Source: Saccharopolyspora shandongensis
GTDB lineage: Bacteria; Actinomycetota; Actinomycetes; Mycobacteriales; Pseudonocardiaceae
Length of the DNA: 64,000 nt
Assembly (NCBI RefSeq): GCF_900106995.1
Contig: NZ_FNOK01000030.1
Location: 1 to 64,000, forward strand
Reading direction: 5' to 3'
Made by a program: the position numbers and the translations under genes. This document shows positions 1-7,633 of the stretch, piece by piece (within the stretch, counting starts at the first letter, position 1; every line of letters begins with the position of its first letter). The notes beneath the pieces are model-generated. The model was given only the letters and a program-made list of their open reading frames with translations. It was not told the DNA's origin and searched no databases.

Positions 1-378
1 CTCACAGGTGCGGTGTGCGTGCTCGGCGTCGGCCTCAACATCGTGGTGCCGGGTGATGCGTTCGAGATCGTGCTGAACTTCGCCGCGGTCGCCATCATCA
101 CCACCTGGTCCATGATCGTGTTGTGCCATCTGCTGTTCGTGCGCAAGGCGAAGTCGGGTGAGGTGGAGCGGCCGTCCTACCGGCTGCCGGGCGCGCCGGT
201 CACGCAGATCGCGACTTTGGCGTTCCTGGCGTCGGTGGTGGTGCTGATGTGGTTCGACGTCCCGGCCGGGCGGCTGACGCTGCTGTGCGTGCCGGTGCTG
301 GTCGTGGTGCTGGTGATCGGCTGGTTCGCAGTCCGCAAGCGCGTGGACACCACCAAGGCGCTCGGCGAGAAGGTCTGA
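1..378 (+). CDS. Amino-acid permease (APC/AAT family), C-terminal fragment
   Basis: The reading frame is open at the left window edge and stops at TGA 376-378, so only the last 125 residues are present. It contains three to four hydrophobic membrane segments, separated by a short basic loop (LFVRKAKSGEVERPSYRLPG) that is characteristic of the last cytoplasmic loop in AAT-type transporters such as AnsP and GabP. The end is a basic cytosolic tail. The closest recognised relatives from this tail are L-asparagine/GABA-type permeases, but substrate cannot be read from the fragment. A strong hairpin follows directly. Confidence 0.8.
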   Translation, partial: LTGAVCVLGVGLNIVVPGDAFEIVLNFAAVAIITTWSMIVLCHLLFVRKAKSGEVERPSYRLPGAPVTQIATLAFLASVVVLMWFDVPAGRLTLLCVPVLVVVLVIGWFAVRKRVDTTKALGEKV

Positions 379-387
379 GCAGTGACA

Positions 388-420
388 GGAGCGGGAGCGG
401 TCGAGGACCGCTCCCGCTCC
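388..420. terminator. Intrinsic terminator between convergent genes
   Basis: A perfect 15-bp inverted repeat (GGAGCGGGAGCGGTC, 388-402, against 406-420) with a 3-nt loop lies 10 nt after the permease stop and 16 nt from the stop of the opposing aldo/keto reductase. It can serve both strands. There is no clear U-tract, as is usual in high-GC actinomycetes. Confidence 0.75.
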
Positions 421-436
421 TGCGTTTCGAGCCGGA

Positions 437-1546
437 TCAGCGCTGGCTCTCCGGGACCCAGTTCCGCACGACCGGGTGGTATCCGGCCGGCTTGTCGCCG
501 AGCTTGACGCCGGCGTTGATGATCCATGACTGGTACTCCGGCGTGAACATCACGTAGGGCTTGCCCGGCGGCACGGCGCTGGCGGCGTCGAGGTCGGCGC
601 GCAGTTCCCCGGGAATTTCGAAATCCAGTGCCGCCAGCGAGGAACCGAGCTGCTCGGCGCTGCTCGCCCCCGCGATCGCCGAGGCGATCCCGGGCTGGGT
701 CGCGACCCAGTTGAGCGCCACCTGCGCCATCGTGACGCCCAGCTCGTCCGCCACGGTCTCCAGCGTCTTCAGCAGCGCCCAGTGCCGGTCGGTCCACTCG
801 TACCCGACACCGCCTTCGCCGCTGAGGCGCCCTTCGCCGGTCAATCCCTTGTCGGAGTTGCGGTACTTGCCGGTGAGGAAGCCGCTGCCGAGCGGGCTCC
901 AGGCCGTGATGCCGAGGCCCAGGGCCTGGCCGGCCGCGACGTGCTCCGCCTCGATCGTCCGCTCCACCAGGGAGTAGGGCAGCTGCAGGGTGATCATCGG
1001 CACGAGGGAGTGGGCCTCGGCGAGGGTCTGCGCTCGGGCCGCGTACCAGGCGGGCACGTCGGACAGGCCCGCGTAGCGGATCTTCCCCGCCTTCGTGAGG
1101 TCGTCGAAGGTGCGCAACACCTCTTCGACCGGGGTGATCCGGTCCCACGTGTGCAGCAGGAACAGGTCGAGGTAGTCGGTGCGCAGGCGTCGCAGCGACG
1201 ACTCCACCGCCCTGATCATGTGCTTGCGGCCGTTCCCGCCCGCGTTCGGGTCGCCCGGGTCGACGCTGTTGGTGAACTTGGTGCTGAGCACCATCCGGTC
1301 GCGGACCCCGGCTTCCGCGATGAGGTTGCCGAGGATCGCTTCGCTCTCGCCCGCGGTGTAGAAGTCCGCGGTGTCGATGAAGTTCCCGCCCGCTTCGACG
1401 TAGCGGCGGAAGATCGGCCGGGCCTCGTCCTCGGTCTTGCCGTACGAGGCGTGGAAACCGCCGGTGCCGAAGTTCATCGTGCCCAGCGACAGGCGGCTGA
1501 CGCGGAGTCCGGACCGGCCGAGCAGGTAGTACTGGTCGAGTGACAT
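437..1546 (-). CDS. Aldo/keto reductase
   Basis: Encodes 369 residues of an NAD(P)H-dependent aldo/keto reductase (AKR TIM barrel, cytosolic). The catalytic tetrad is visible as D58, Y63 (DTADFY), K90 (STKF) and H132 (LLHTWD). A G-S/R-type cofactor-binding tail follows near residues 290-310 (AIAGASSAEQL). The ATG at 1546 is chosen because AGGAG lies 8 nt upstream; the frame can be extended further, but only into the neighbouring gene. It is the second gene after the SnoaL-like gene (38-nt gap) and is probably co-transcribed from the operator-bearing promoter at 1963-2095. The substrate is unknown; the pairing with an MDR enzyme suggests carbonyl or quinone detoxification. Confidence 0.9.
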   Translation of the reverse strand: MSLDQYYLLGRSGLRVSRLSLGTMNFGTGGFHASYGKTEDEARPIFRRYVEAGGNFIDTADFYTAGESEAILGNLIAEAGVRDRMVLSTKFTNSVDPGDPNAGGNGRKHMIRAVESSLRRLRTDYLDLFLLHTWDRITPVEEVLRTFDDLTKAGKIRYAGLSDVPAWYAARAQTLAEAHSLVPMITLQLPYSLVERTIEAEHVAAGQALGLGITAWSPLGSGFLTGKYRNSDKGLTGEGRLSGEGGVGYEWTDRHWALLKTLETVADELGVTMAQVALNWVATQPGIASAIAGASSAEQLGSSLAALDFEIPGELRADLDAASAVPPGKPYVMFTPEYQSWIINAGVKLGDKPAGYHPVVRNWVPESQR

Positions 1547-1584
1547 GGATTCGTTGCTCCTGATCAGGTGGCGGGGCAGGGGAT

Positions 1585-1962
1585 TCAGGCGGTGAGGAGT
1601 TCGCGGGCCTTGACCGGATTGGTGTAGTCGCGCCAGGCGATGATCCGGCCGTCCTCGATCTCGTAGACGGCCATGTTCATCACCGGGGCCAGCGGCCCGC
1701 CGGGCAGCGCGAGTCCGTGGATCTGCTCGGCGATCACGACGTCGCCGTTGACGGCCTGGTGGACGGTCTCGAACTCCACCCGCTCGAAGCTCTCGAAAAC
1801 CCCCTTCCACAGGCCGACGACCGCATCGCGGCCGCGGACCTCGTCGTCGCCGTAGCTGTGGAAGACGACCTCGGGGTGGAGGTAGGGGGCGAGCTCGTCG
1901 GCGTTCTTGGTGTTGAAGGCCGCCAGGAAGCGGCGTACCAGGGTGTCGTTGTCATTGGCCAT
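1585..1962 (-). CDS. SnoaL-like / NTF2-fold protein
   Basis: Encodes 125 residues with the SnoaL-like polyketide-cyclase/limonene-epoxide-hydrolase fold pattern: an N-terminal helix (LVRRFLAAFNTKN), then DELAPYLHPEVVFHSYG, a GRDAVVGLW segment and a terminal strand pair ending GRIIAWRDYTN. Members of this family are small cone-shaped barrels that act as isomerases or hydrolases, or only bind ligand; the activity here cannot be told. MANDND at 1962 fits the usual family length; a start 19 codons further upstream would run across the operator. No clear Shine-Dalgarno is seen, so it may be leaderless or weakly initiated. It heads the leftward unit with the aldo/keto reductase. Confidence 0.82.
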   Translation of the reverse strand: MANDNDTLVRRFLAAFNTKNADELAPYLHPEVVFHSYGDDEVRGRDAVVGLWKGVFESFERVEFETVHQAVNGDVVIAEQIHGLALPGGPLAPVMNMAVYEIEDGRIIAWRDYTNPVKARELLTA

Positions 1963-1987
1963 GCGGTTCAGGGTGGAGAACGAAAAA

Positions 1988-2056
1988 TGGACCTGCAAGT
2001 ACAGAAACGTCGGGTCCAAGTTTGTACTTGCCGGTCCATTTTCTGCTGTCTAGGCT
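1988..2056 (+). promoter_or_regulatory. Operator palindrome and promoter of the MDR gene (divergent region)
   Basis: The half-sites TGGACCTGCAAGTAC (1988-2002) and GTACTTGCCGGTCCA (2024-2038) form an inverted repeat matching at 14 of 15 positions with a 21-bp spacer. A second compact palindrome, CAAGT-TTGT-ACTTG, lies inside (2017-2030). A plausible plus-strand promoter, TTGCCG (2028-2033) and TAGGCT (2051-2056) with a 17-bp spacer, overlaps the right half-site, so a bound protein would block it. GTAC-centred sites of this kind are typical of HxlR-family redox sensors (family knowledge). No such regulator lies next to it. Confidence 0.65.
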
Positions 2057-2095
2057 CGCGCCGTCCACCGCGTCAGAAACGAGAGAAGGTTCCCG

Positions 2096-3058
2096 ATGCA
2101 CGCGATCTTCGTGCGCGAACACGGCGGCCCGGAGGTCATGAACTGGGCCGAATTCCCCGATCCCGCACCGGGTCCCGGCGAGGTCGGAGTGCGGCTGCGG
2201 GCGGCCGGGGTGAACTTCATGGACACCGGAGTCCGGAAGATGCCCGTCCCCACGTGGTCGCTGCCCGCGGTGCTGGGCGTCGAAGGTGTGGGCATCGTCA
2301 CAGAGCTGGGCGAAGGCGTGCAGGACCTCTCCGTCGGCGACCGCGTCGCGTGGTACTACCACCAGGGGAGCTACGCCGAGCGGCTCGCCATTCCCGCGGA
2401 GTCGCTGGTGCGCGTGCCCGACGACGTCGACGACGAGGTCGCAGCCGCCGTCATGATGCAGGGGCTCACAGCCAACCACTTCACCACCGAGACGTACGCG
2501 ATCCGGCCCGGCGACAGGGCCGTCGTGCACGCCGCCGCGGGCGGGGTCGGGTTGGCGCTGACCCAGCTGATCAAGGCCCGGGGCGGCAAGGTGATCGCCC
2601 TGGTGTCCCGCGAGGAGAAGGTGCCGGTGGCGGAGGAAGCCGGTGCCGATCACGTTCTCGTGTCCAGCGGAGGCGGTTTCGAAGACCGGGTGCGGGATCT
2701 CACCGGCGGTGAGGGCGCGCACGTCGTGTACGACGGCGGCGGCTCGGAGACGTTGCGCTCGTCGCAGCTCGCCCTCCGCCCGCACGGCGTCCACGCCTAC
2801 TACGGCGTGCTGATCGGCAACCCGACGTTCCGCCCGATGGACATGCCGAACAGCATCCTGATGTCCTATCCGGCCGTCGGCGACCACGTGCCGACGCGCG
2901 AAGCCCTGGTCCGGCGGACGAACGAGCTCTTCGACTTCGTCCGGAAGGGGCAGTTCACGCCGCGCATCGGGCAGCGCTACGCCCTGGCCGACGCCGCGCA
3001 GGCGCACCGGGACATCGAATCCCGGCGCACCACGGGGAAATTGCTATTGCTGCCCTGA
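2096..3058 (+). CDS. Zinc-independent MDR oxidoreductase (quinone oxidoreductase-like)
   Basis: Encodes 320 residues of the medium-chain dehydrogenase/reductase superfamily, quinone-oxidoreductase (QOR) type. The N-terminal GroES-like domain (GPEVMNWAEFPDPAPGPGEV, then AAGVNFMDTGVR) lacks the cysteine zinc ligands. The Rossmann domain has the nucleotide signature AAAGGVG (around residues 150-156), and the QOR-like end GRYALADAAQAHRDIESRRTTGKLLL is present. It likely reduces quinones or enones with NADPH in the cytosol. The ATG has GAGAAGG at about 8 nt. It is transcribed away from the SnoaL/AKR pair, and the shared operator suggests joint induction by an electrophile or thiol stress; that is inference. 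Confidence 0.9.
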   Translation: MHAIFVREHGGPEVMNWAEFPDPAPGPGEVGVRLRAAGVNFMDTGVRKMPVPTWSLPAVLGVEGVGIVTELGEGVQDLSVGDRVAWYYHQGSYAERLAIPAESLVRVPDDVDDEVAAAVMMQGLTANHFTTETYAIRPGDRAVVHAAAGGVGLALTQLIKARGGKVIALVSREEKVPVAEEAGADHVLVSSGGGFEDRVRDLTGGEGAHVVYDGGGSETLRSSQLALRPHGVHAYYGVLIGNPTFRPMDMPNSILMSYPAVGDHVPTREALVRRTNELFDFVRKGQFTPRIGQRYALADAAQAHRDIESRRTTGKLLLLP

Positions 3059-3070
3059 TCCGTTCGGCCC

Positions 3071-3109
3071 CGCGGGTCTGCGGCGTACTTCGCGCGCCGC
3101 AGACCCGCG
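3071..3109 (+). terminator. Terminator between MDR and lipoprotein genes
   Basis: A perfect 15-bp stem, CGCGGGTCTGCGGCG (3071-3085) with its complement at 3095-3109, and a 9-nt loop lie 12 nt after the MDR stop and before the convergent lipoprotein stop. It is likely bidirectional. Confidence 0.8.
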
Positions 3110-3142
3110 TCGATCTCGGTGACGTCCCACCAATGTGGACGG

Positions 3143-3703
3143 TCAGTGGTGGCCGCCCTGCGCGGTGATGACGAAGTCCACGGTCTTGCTGTCGATGACC
3201 TTGTGCGTGGGGTCGGCCAGTTGCACCAGCACCTTGTGCGGGCCCGGCGGCAGGCCCTGGATGATGAGCGGATCGCCGCTGCCGTCCGCCCAGTGCCACG
3301 GCGCGTCGTCGACCGTGACGTGGATGTGGCCGATCCGGGGCGAAACGTCGAGTGCGGCGGGCCCGTACACCGGAACGATCCGCAGGTTCTCCGCCCGGTA
3401 GCGGATCACCGCCAACCCCATCGCCAGCTGGTCGGGCAAGGGGGCGTCGACGGCGAGCGACGCGGGTGGTTGCGACGGCAGGGGAACGACCGGCGCCGGT
3501 TCCCAGCCTGCCGCACCGGCGGCCACCGGCGCTGGGGGCTCCGACGCCAGGGACGTCGGCGCCGATGAGGGAGCGCCGGTCGAGCAAGCGGTCGCGAGCG
3601 CGGCGAAGGTGGTGGCCGCGGCGCCGATCGCGATTCGGCGGATCCTGCGAGGCGCGGAGCGACGTCCCGATCGCGGAGAACGTGGCAGGTCGTGGTGAGG
3701 CAT
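3143..3703 (-). CDS. DUF6130-like lipoprotein
   Basis: Encodes 186 residues. The basic N-terminus contains RRIRR, a hydrophobic segment and a lipobox LATAC (Cys40), giving a lipid-anchored exported protein. After an Ala/Pro-rich spacer the conserved core reads GHIHVTVDDAPWHWADGSG, then GLPPGPHKVLVQLADPTHK, ending in a His-rich tail. This pattern matches the DUF6130 family of unknown function; the conserved HIH, W and H residues could bind a metal (inference). The ATG lies 6 nt after a CTAGCGT -10-like box, so the mRNA should be leaderless. That supports this start despite the lack of a Shine-Dalgarno. Confidence 0.8.
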   Translation of the reverse strand: MPHHDLPRSPRSGRRSAPRRIRRIAIGAAATTFAALATACSTGAPSSAPTSLASEPPAPVAAGAAGWEPAPVVPLPSQPPASLAVDAPLPDQLAMGLAVIRYRAENLRIVPVYGPAALDVSPRIGHIHVTVDDAPWHWADGSGDPLIIQGLPPGPHKVLVQLADPTHKVIDSKTVDFVITAQGGHH

Positions 3704-3709
3704 GGGGCC

Positions 3710-3768
3710 ACGCTAGATTTCCGCCGGAAGCCCCGGCGACAGTCGGGCGACGCCATTGCCGTACGTCA
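3710..3768 (-). promoter_or_regulatory. Promoter of the shared 52-bp family, site E (lipoprotein gene)
   Basis: Read on the minus strand, TGACGTACGG starts at 3768, GGCGTC follows at +14 and CGACTGTCGCC at +24. CTAGCGT starts 52 bp after the motif start, at 3716, and the ATG of the lipoprotein gene follows 6 nt later. The same layout occurs at 10371, 12446 (minus), 13497 and 16339. This is the member in which the leaderless start codon belongs to a convincing gene. Confidence 0.65.
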
Positions 3769-3921
3769 TCACCTGCCGCCTGCACGGCCAGGTTTCCCGG
3801 AGCGATCGCGAAGTGACCACTTCGGACGGCCCCGCGATCAGACGTTAGGGCCACCCGCCTTGAAGGCCGTCCCAGAGGTGCTCCGCCAGGCTGATCCGAA
3901 GGCGCCCGATGCCCAGCACCA

Positions 3922-3985
3922 GCGGCGGTTTCGCGCGAAACCGCCGCCTCGCCCTCACGGGGAATGGCGGTTTCGCGCGAAACCG
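3922..3985. repeat. Two parS-like palindromes in a 324-bp intergenic region
   Basis: A perfect 26-bp palindrome (3922-3947) and a perfect 18-bp one (3968-3985) share the core CGGTTTCGCGCGAAACCG, with centres 42 bp apart. The core differs from the canonical ParB site GTTTCACGTGAAAC only at the two symmetric central positions (A/T to G/C). They lie between the TetR stop (4028) and the lipoprotein start (3703), so they may also end TetR transcription. The rest of 3769-3921 shows no coding signal. Confidence 0.6.
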
Positions 3986-4027
3986 GCGTTCGGCGTCTCA
4001 CGCGTGTCCGCGCGAGTTCGAAACGGC

Positions 4028-4633
4028 TCAGGCGGGGCGCGCGGTTCGCAGGTAGTCGAGGCACAGGTCCAGCGCGGATTCCAGGTGTTCTGCGGAGCCC
4101 GTCGACATCAGGATCGTCACGCCGCCCTGGATCGCGGCGATCAGGGCGCCCGCCGTGCGCTCCGCATCGAGGTGGCGGCTGACCTGCCCGACTTCCTGCA
4201 TGTGCTCGATGCCTGTCTGGACCTGGCGCTGCCACTGGCCGAGCAGCTGCGCGGTCACCGCCTGTGCGGCCTGGCTGTGCCGGCCGATCTCGGTGATCAG
4301 CACCCCCAGCGGGCAGTGCACGCCTTGCCCGCGGTACCGCTCGACCACGGCCTCGCGCCACCGCCGCCACGCCGCCCACGAGGTGAGCTGCCCGAGGTGC
4401 GGCTGCTGGTCGTCGAGCACCCGGTCGGCCTCGCGTTGCGCCACCGCCAGCAGCAGTTGTTCCTTGCCGTCGGGGAAGTAGTGGAACAGCTGGCTCTTGC
4501 CGGTGCCGCTGCGCCGGCCGATGTCGTCGAGCGTGGTCGTGCCCACGCCCCGCTCGCGGATTTCCGCCGCGGCCGCGTCGATAATCCGCTGGCGGGTTGC
4601 AGCGCCCTTCTTCGTGAGCACCGGTCCTCCCAT
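4028..4633 (-). CDS. TetR/AcrR-family transcriptional regulator
   Basis: Encodes 201 residues. The N-terminal helix-turn-helix (residues about 10-55: KGAATRQRIIDAAAAEIRER, TTTLDDIGRRSGTGKSQLFHYF) has the TetR recognition-helix pattern ending in YF. A mostly helical ligand/dimer domain follows. The ATG at 4633 is preferred because GGAGG sits 8 nt upstream; a GTG at 4648 in frame would overlap that site. Its target and ligand are unknown. The gene lies alone, downstream of the alpha/beta hydrolase but separated from it by a terminator, so the two are probably separate units. Self-regulation is likely for the family. Confidence 0.88.
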   Translation of the reverse strand: MGGPVLTKKGAATRQRIIDAAAAEIRERGVGTTTLDDIGRRSGTGKSQLFHYFPDGKEQLLLAVAQREADRVLDDQQPHLGQLTSWAAWRRWREAVVERYRGQGVHCPLGVLITEIGRHSQAAQAVTAQLLGQWQRQVQTGIEHMQEVGQVSRHLDAERTAGALIAAIQGGVTILMSTGSAEHLESALDLCLDYLRTARPA

Positions 4634-4695
4634 GGCGTGCACCTCCACCGGGAGTGTACTCGGCGGTTCATTTTTTGCGAGGGCTCGCCGCTCGC

Positions 4696-4731
4696 CACCG
4701 GGAAAGCGGGATGCACCGCGCTTTCCCGGTG
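4696..4731 (-). terminator. Terminator of the alpha/beta hydrolase gene
   Basis: A perfect 13-bp stem, CACCGGGAAAGCG (4696-4708) with its complement at 4719-4731 and a 10-nt loop, lies 10 nt beyond the hydrolase stop in the minus direction and upstream of the TetR promoter. Confidence 0.75.
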
Positions 4732-4741
4732 ACGGGCGCCG

Positions 4742-5446
4742 TCAAGGAACTCGGATGCCGGCGACGGTGGCGAGGGTGAAGGTGACCTCGTCGATCGCGT
4801 CGGCGAGCTCGACGGGCCGGGCGAGGAACGGCGAATGGCCGCCGGGGAGGTGCCGGACGACGTCGGCGCTCTGCAGCGCCCGCTGGGTGAACAGCTCGGG
4901 CATGCTCCTGTCGTCGTCGCAGACGATCAGCGCCGACGGGATGGTTCGCCACGACGCTCGCGTCTGCTCGTCGAGGAAGACCCGCGCGCTTTGCGGCCTG
5001 AGCCGGGCCACCGCCTTGGCGGCCCACTCCGCGGGAACGTCGTGGTAGAAGGCTTCGTGCGGCGGCAGGTGCGGCGCGGTCTCAGCTTCCAGCGGGAACC
5101 ACGGCCCGCCGAGGGACGAGGTCACCGCCTCGTCCGCCTCCAGCATGTGCGCCGCCAGGTAGACCAGCTGCCGCACGTTGGGCAGCGTGTCGGCGACCTC
5201 GCTGACCGGGACACCGCCGTAGGAATGCGCGAGGACGGTGACCGGGCCGTCGATGGACTCCAGGTGTTCCCGCACCGCCTGCGCGTCGTCGTGCATCCCG
5301 GTGCCCGGATTGCCCCACGTGCTGGGCAGGTCGACCGCGGACGTCGTCCAGCCGCGGCGCTCCAGCTCGGGTACGAGCCGCTCCCAGCACCAGGGGCCGT
5401 GCCAGGCGCCGTGCACGAGGACCAGGTGCCTCGGGCCAGCCAGCAT
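4742..5446 (-). CDS. Alpha/beta hydrolase (EstC/methylesterase-like)
   Basis: Encodes 234 residues of an alpha/beta-hydrolase with the short lid typical of the plant-methylesterase/EstC-like group. The oxyanion segment is LVHGAWHGPWCW, the nucleophile elbow is AHS75YGG, the acid lies in CDDDRSMP and the catalytic histidine in LPGGHSPF near residue 207. It has no signal peptide and is predicted cytosolic. It likely hydrolyses a small ester or amide; the substrate is unknown. The start at ATG 5446 has only a close-spaced GGAAG upstream. Strong terminators on both sides indicate a single-gene unit. Confidence 0.87.
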   Translation of the reverse strand: MLAGPRHLVLVHGAWHGPWCWERLVPELERRGWTTSAVDLPSTWGNPGTGMHDDAQAVREHLESIDGPVTVLAHSYGGVPVSEVADTLPNVRQLVYLAAHMLEADEAVTSSLGGPWFPLEAETAPHLPPHEAFYHDVPAEWAAKAVARLRPQSARVFLDEQTRASWRTIPSALIVCDDDRSMPELFTQRALQSADVVRHLPGGHSPFLARPVELADAIDEVTFTLATVAGIRVP

Positions 5447-5530
5447 GTCTTCCTCATCTCTGCGTGCGAGTCGACCCGAAGTGGACGGTCGACTCGACGG
5501 GGGCGGATTTCGGCCCCGTCATGGGAAAAG

Positions 5531-5567
5531 CGCCGTCTGCGCCGGACGGTCGTCGGCGCAGACGGCG
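5531..5567 (-). terminator. Terminator of the tannase-family gene
   Basis: A perfect 13-bp stem, CGCCGTCTGCGCC (5531-5543) with its complement at 5555-5567 and an 11-nt loop, begins 10 nt past the tannase-family stop codon on the minus strand. Confidence 0.8.
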
Positions 5568-5577
5568 ATTCGGGGAA

Positions 5578-7215
5578 TCAGTTGTTCGTGCAGCGGTAGC
5601 TGGAAGCGGCAGCGGGGTCGCCCGCTCCCGAGTACCGGGAAACCTGCGGGTGCGGGCAGAGGTCGCGGGTAGCGGTCCGGCCGCCGGCAACGGTCGACGC
5701 CGCCAGGGTCGCCGGGGCCTTGCCGTGCTCGACCCAGTCCACCAGGGCGCCCAGCGGGTTCTCCGGAACCGGGCCCGCGCCGCCGCCGCAGTGCTCCACG
5801 CCGGGCGCGAGGAACAGGCGGTAGAAGTCGTTCACGCGCTCGGCGCCGCCCATCCGCCGCTCCACCCGGTCGCGGTAGTCGAGCGTGCCGCCCGGCGGGA
5901 TCAGCTGGTCGTCGGTGCCCACGAACGTGATCAGCTTGCCGCCGGAGCGCCGGAAGTCCGACAGGTCCGGGTTCGCGGTGCCGATGATCTCGTCGTACTC
6001 CTTCACCGACTGGCGGAAGAGCTCGGTGAACCGGCGGTAGGTGATCGTCGAGGTGTCGAAGCCGGGCTGCTTCGCCAGGAAGGACTGCACCCAGGCCACG
6101 GCCACCGGGAAGCCCGGCGCCGACAGGGTGCCGTCCGGATCGACCTTCGTTCCGGCCAGCCACACGGGGTCGGCTCCCTTCGGCAGGCCCGACCACAGGC
6201 TCCGGCCGCGTTCATCGGTCGGTCCGGCCCAGACCTTGCGCATGACCTCCGCGTCCGCGGGCGTCACGGTGAGTTCCTCGCCCTCGCAGAGCACCTTGGT
6301 GCCCACGAGGGTGCGCGGGTCGTAGCTGCATTCGTCCGGTCGGTCGACGATGCCGTTGGTGACGCCGTCGTCCGCGTCGCAGGCCGCGATCGCCGCCTGC
6401 CGGAACGCGTTGAGGACGCAGTTGCTCGGGAAGTGGTGGTCCTGGTTCATCACGACCTGCGGCCACAGGGTCGCGACCGCGAACCGGGTCCAGTCGACGG
6501 CGGGGGCGTTCGCCAGGATGCCGTCGAAGTCGCCGGGGTGGTTCTGGGCCTCGGAGTAGCCCTGGCGGCCGCCGGTCGAGCAGCCGTTCCAGTAGGAGTA
6601 CGTGATCGACCGGCCGTAGAACTCCTGGGTCACGTCCTTGCCGATCAGGGCCTCTTCGTGCACCGAGCGCGTCGCGAAGTTGGTCACCAGCGGCGTGTTG
6701 ATCTTCCCGTTGGCGGTCACCGCCCAACCGGTTTCGAGGGGGTTGTCAGAGGAGGGCACGCCGGCGTCGGTCGTCACGCCGCTGTAGCCATCCTTGACGG
6801 CCTGGACCAGCGGCGCGCCGAAGTTACCGGCGGCGTAGGCGCTGCCGCCGATGGCCTGGAGCCGGCCCGTCCACCCGGTCTCCGGCAGCGCCACCACGAC
6901 CTTCACGTGGTCGTTCGCGCCCGGGTGGGTCACGGTGACGGTGATCTCGCAGTACGCGGGCACACCGGTGATTTCGGACGCGGGCGAGAACGGTGTCGCC
7001 GGGAAGGTGACGGTTCCGCCGGGCTTCCGGGCCGCCTGCACCGACTCGATCATCGAGCCGGGCGGTGCGTCGACGGGGACCGGGGAACACGTCGGCGCGG
7101 CCGTGCTCACCACCTGTGCCGGGTCGCCTGGACCCAGCTGTGCCGCGGCGATCCCGCCGAGGGGGATCAGCGCGAGCGGCGCGGCCGCCGCTACCAGTTT
7201 CGTCAAGAGCCGCAT
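5578..7215 (-). CDS. Secreted tannase/feruloyl-esterase family hydrolase
   Basis: Encodes 545 residues with a Sec-type signal peptide (MRLLTKLVAAAAPLALIPLG, cleavage likely after AAA or AAQ). It belongs to the tannase/feruloyl esterase family. The nucleophile motif GCSTGGRQG, the acid in FVGTDDQLIPPGG and the histidine in APGVEHCGGG are all present. The two cysteines flanking Ser and His (GCS and EHC) form the family's conserved neighbouring disulfide. A Cys-paired calcium-lid region (ACDADDGVTNGIVDRPDEC) is also seen. It would hydrolyse hydroxycinnamate or gallate esters of plant material outside the cell. ATG 7215 is chosen for the AAGGA 5 nt upstream; an in-frame start nine codons earlier lacks this. 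Confidence 0.92.
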   Translation of the reverse strand: MRLLTKLVAAAAPLALIPLGGIAAAQLGPGDPAQVVSTAAPTCSPVPVDAPPGSMIESVQAARKPGGTVTFPATPFSPASEITGVPAYCEITVTVTHPGANDHVKVVVALPETGWTGRLQAIGGSAYAAGNFGAPLVQAVKDGYSGVTTDAGVPSSDNPLETGWAVTANGKINTPLVTNFATRSVHEEALIGKDVTQEFYGRSITYSYWNGCSTGGRQGYSEAQNHPGDFDGILANAPAVDWTRFAVATLWPQVVMNQDHHFPSNCVLNAFRQAAIAACDADDGVTNGIVDRPDECSYDPRTLVGTKVLCEGEELTVTPADAEVMRKVWAGPTDERGRSLWSGLPKGADPVWLAGTKVDPDGTLSAPGFPVAVAWVQSFLAKQPGFDTSTITYRRFTELFRQSVKEYDEIIGTANPDLSDFRRSGGKLITFVGTDDQLIPPGGTLDYRDRVERRMGGAERVNDFYRLFLAPGVEHCGGGAGPVPENPLGALVDWVEHGKAPATLAASTVAGGRTATRDLCPHPQVSRYSGAGDPAAASSYRCTNN

Positions 7216-7633
7216 GGACTTCCTTCTCGCTGTTTCTCGCATTCGGATTCGCCCGCGAGCTCGTGGCGGTGCGCGATCGCGGCACCTGCCACGGCGAGCG
7301 ACGAGCTCGCGACCCCGGCGGCGGAGGGAGGTTCCCGCGCAGGCCGGTCGTCGGCGCCTTCTTGGGCGCCGCGGGGTGAAAGTCGCGGAACCGACGGTAC
7401 GGCGACGTCATTGACAAGCGATTTACGCCGAGTAGACGTGCTTCCCGGGCGAACTTCCACGCCAGGGCGCGGTTTCCGGACGAATCGGGCGCGGGCGACC
7501 TGCCGGAACGTCACTCGGTGTCGCCGGTGTGCAGGCGGGATTCGCCGCCCGGCCCTTCGGTAGGGTCGTGTCCGGGGGCTCGTGTACGGCCCGGCGAAAT
7601 CGGCCGAGGGCACCCAGGGCAGGAGTGCGCACG
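7216..7633. other. Divergent intergenic region, tannase / LAL regulator
   Basis: No convincing gene lies in these 418 bp. A sigma-70-like plus-strand promoter is possible: TTGACA at 7411-7416 with TAGACG at 7433-7438 (16-bp spacer). A second -10-like GTAGGGT lies at 7560-7566. The segment near 7506-7525 weakly resembles the shared promoter motif found further right, but its spacing to the -10-like box is not 52 bp, so I do not count it as a member. Confidence 0.4.

Noticed and set aside
7506..7566. Sixth member of the 52-bp promoter family upstream of the LAL regulator
   Set aside because: The motif is degenerate and the spacing to the nearest -10-like box is not 52 bp.
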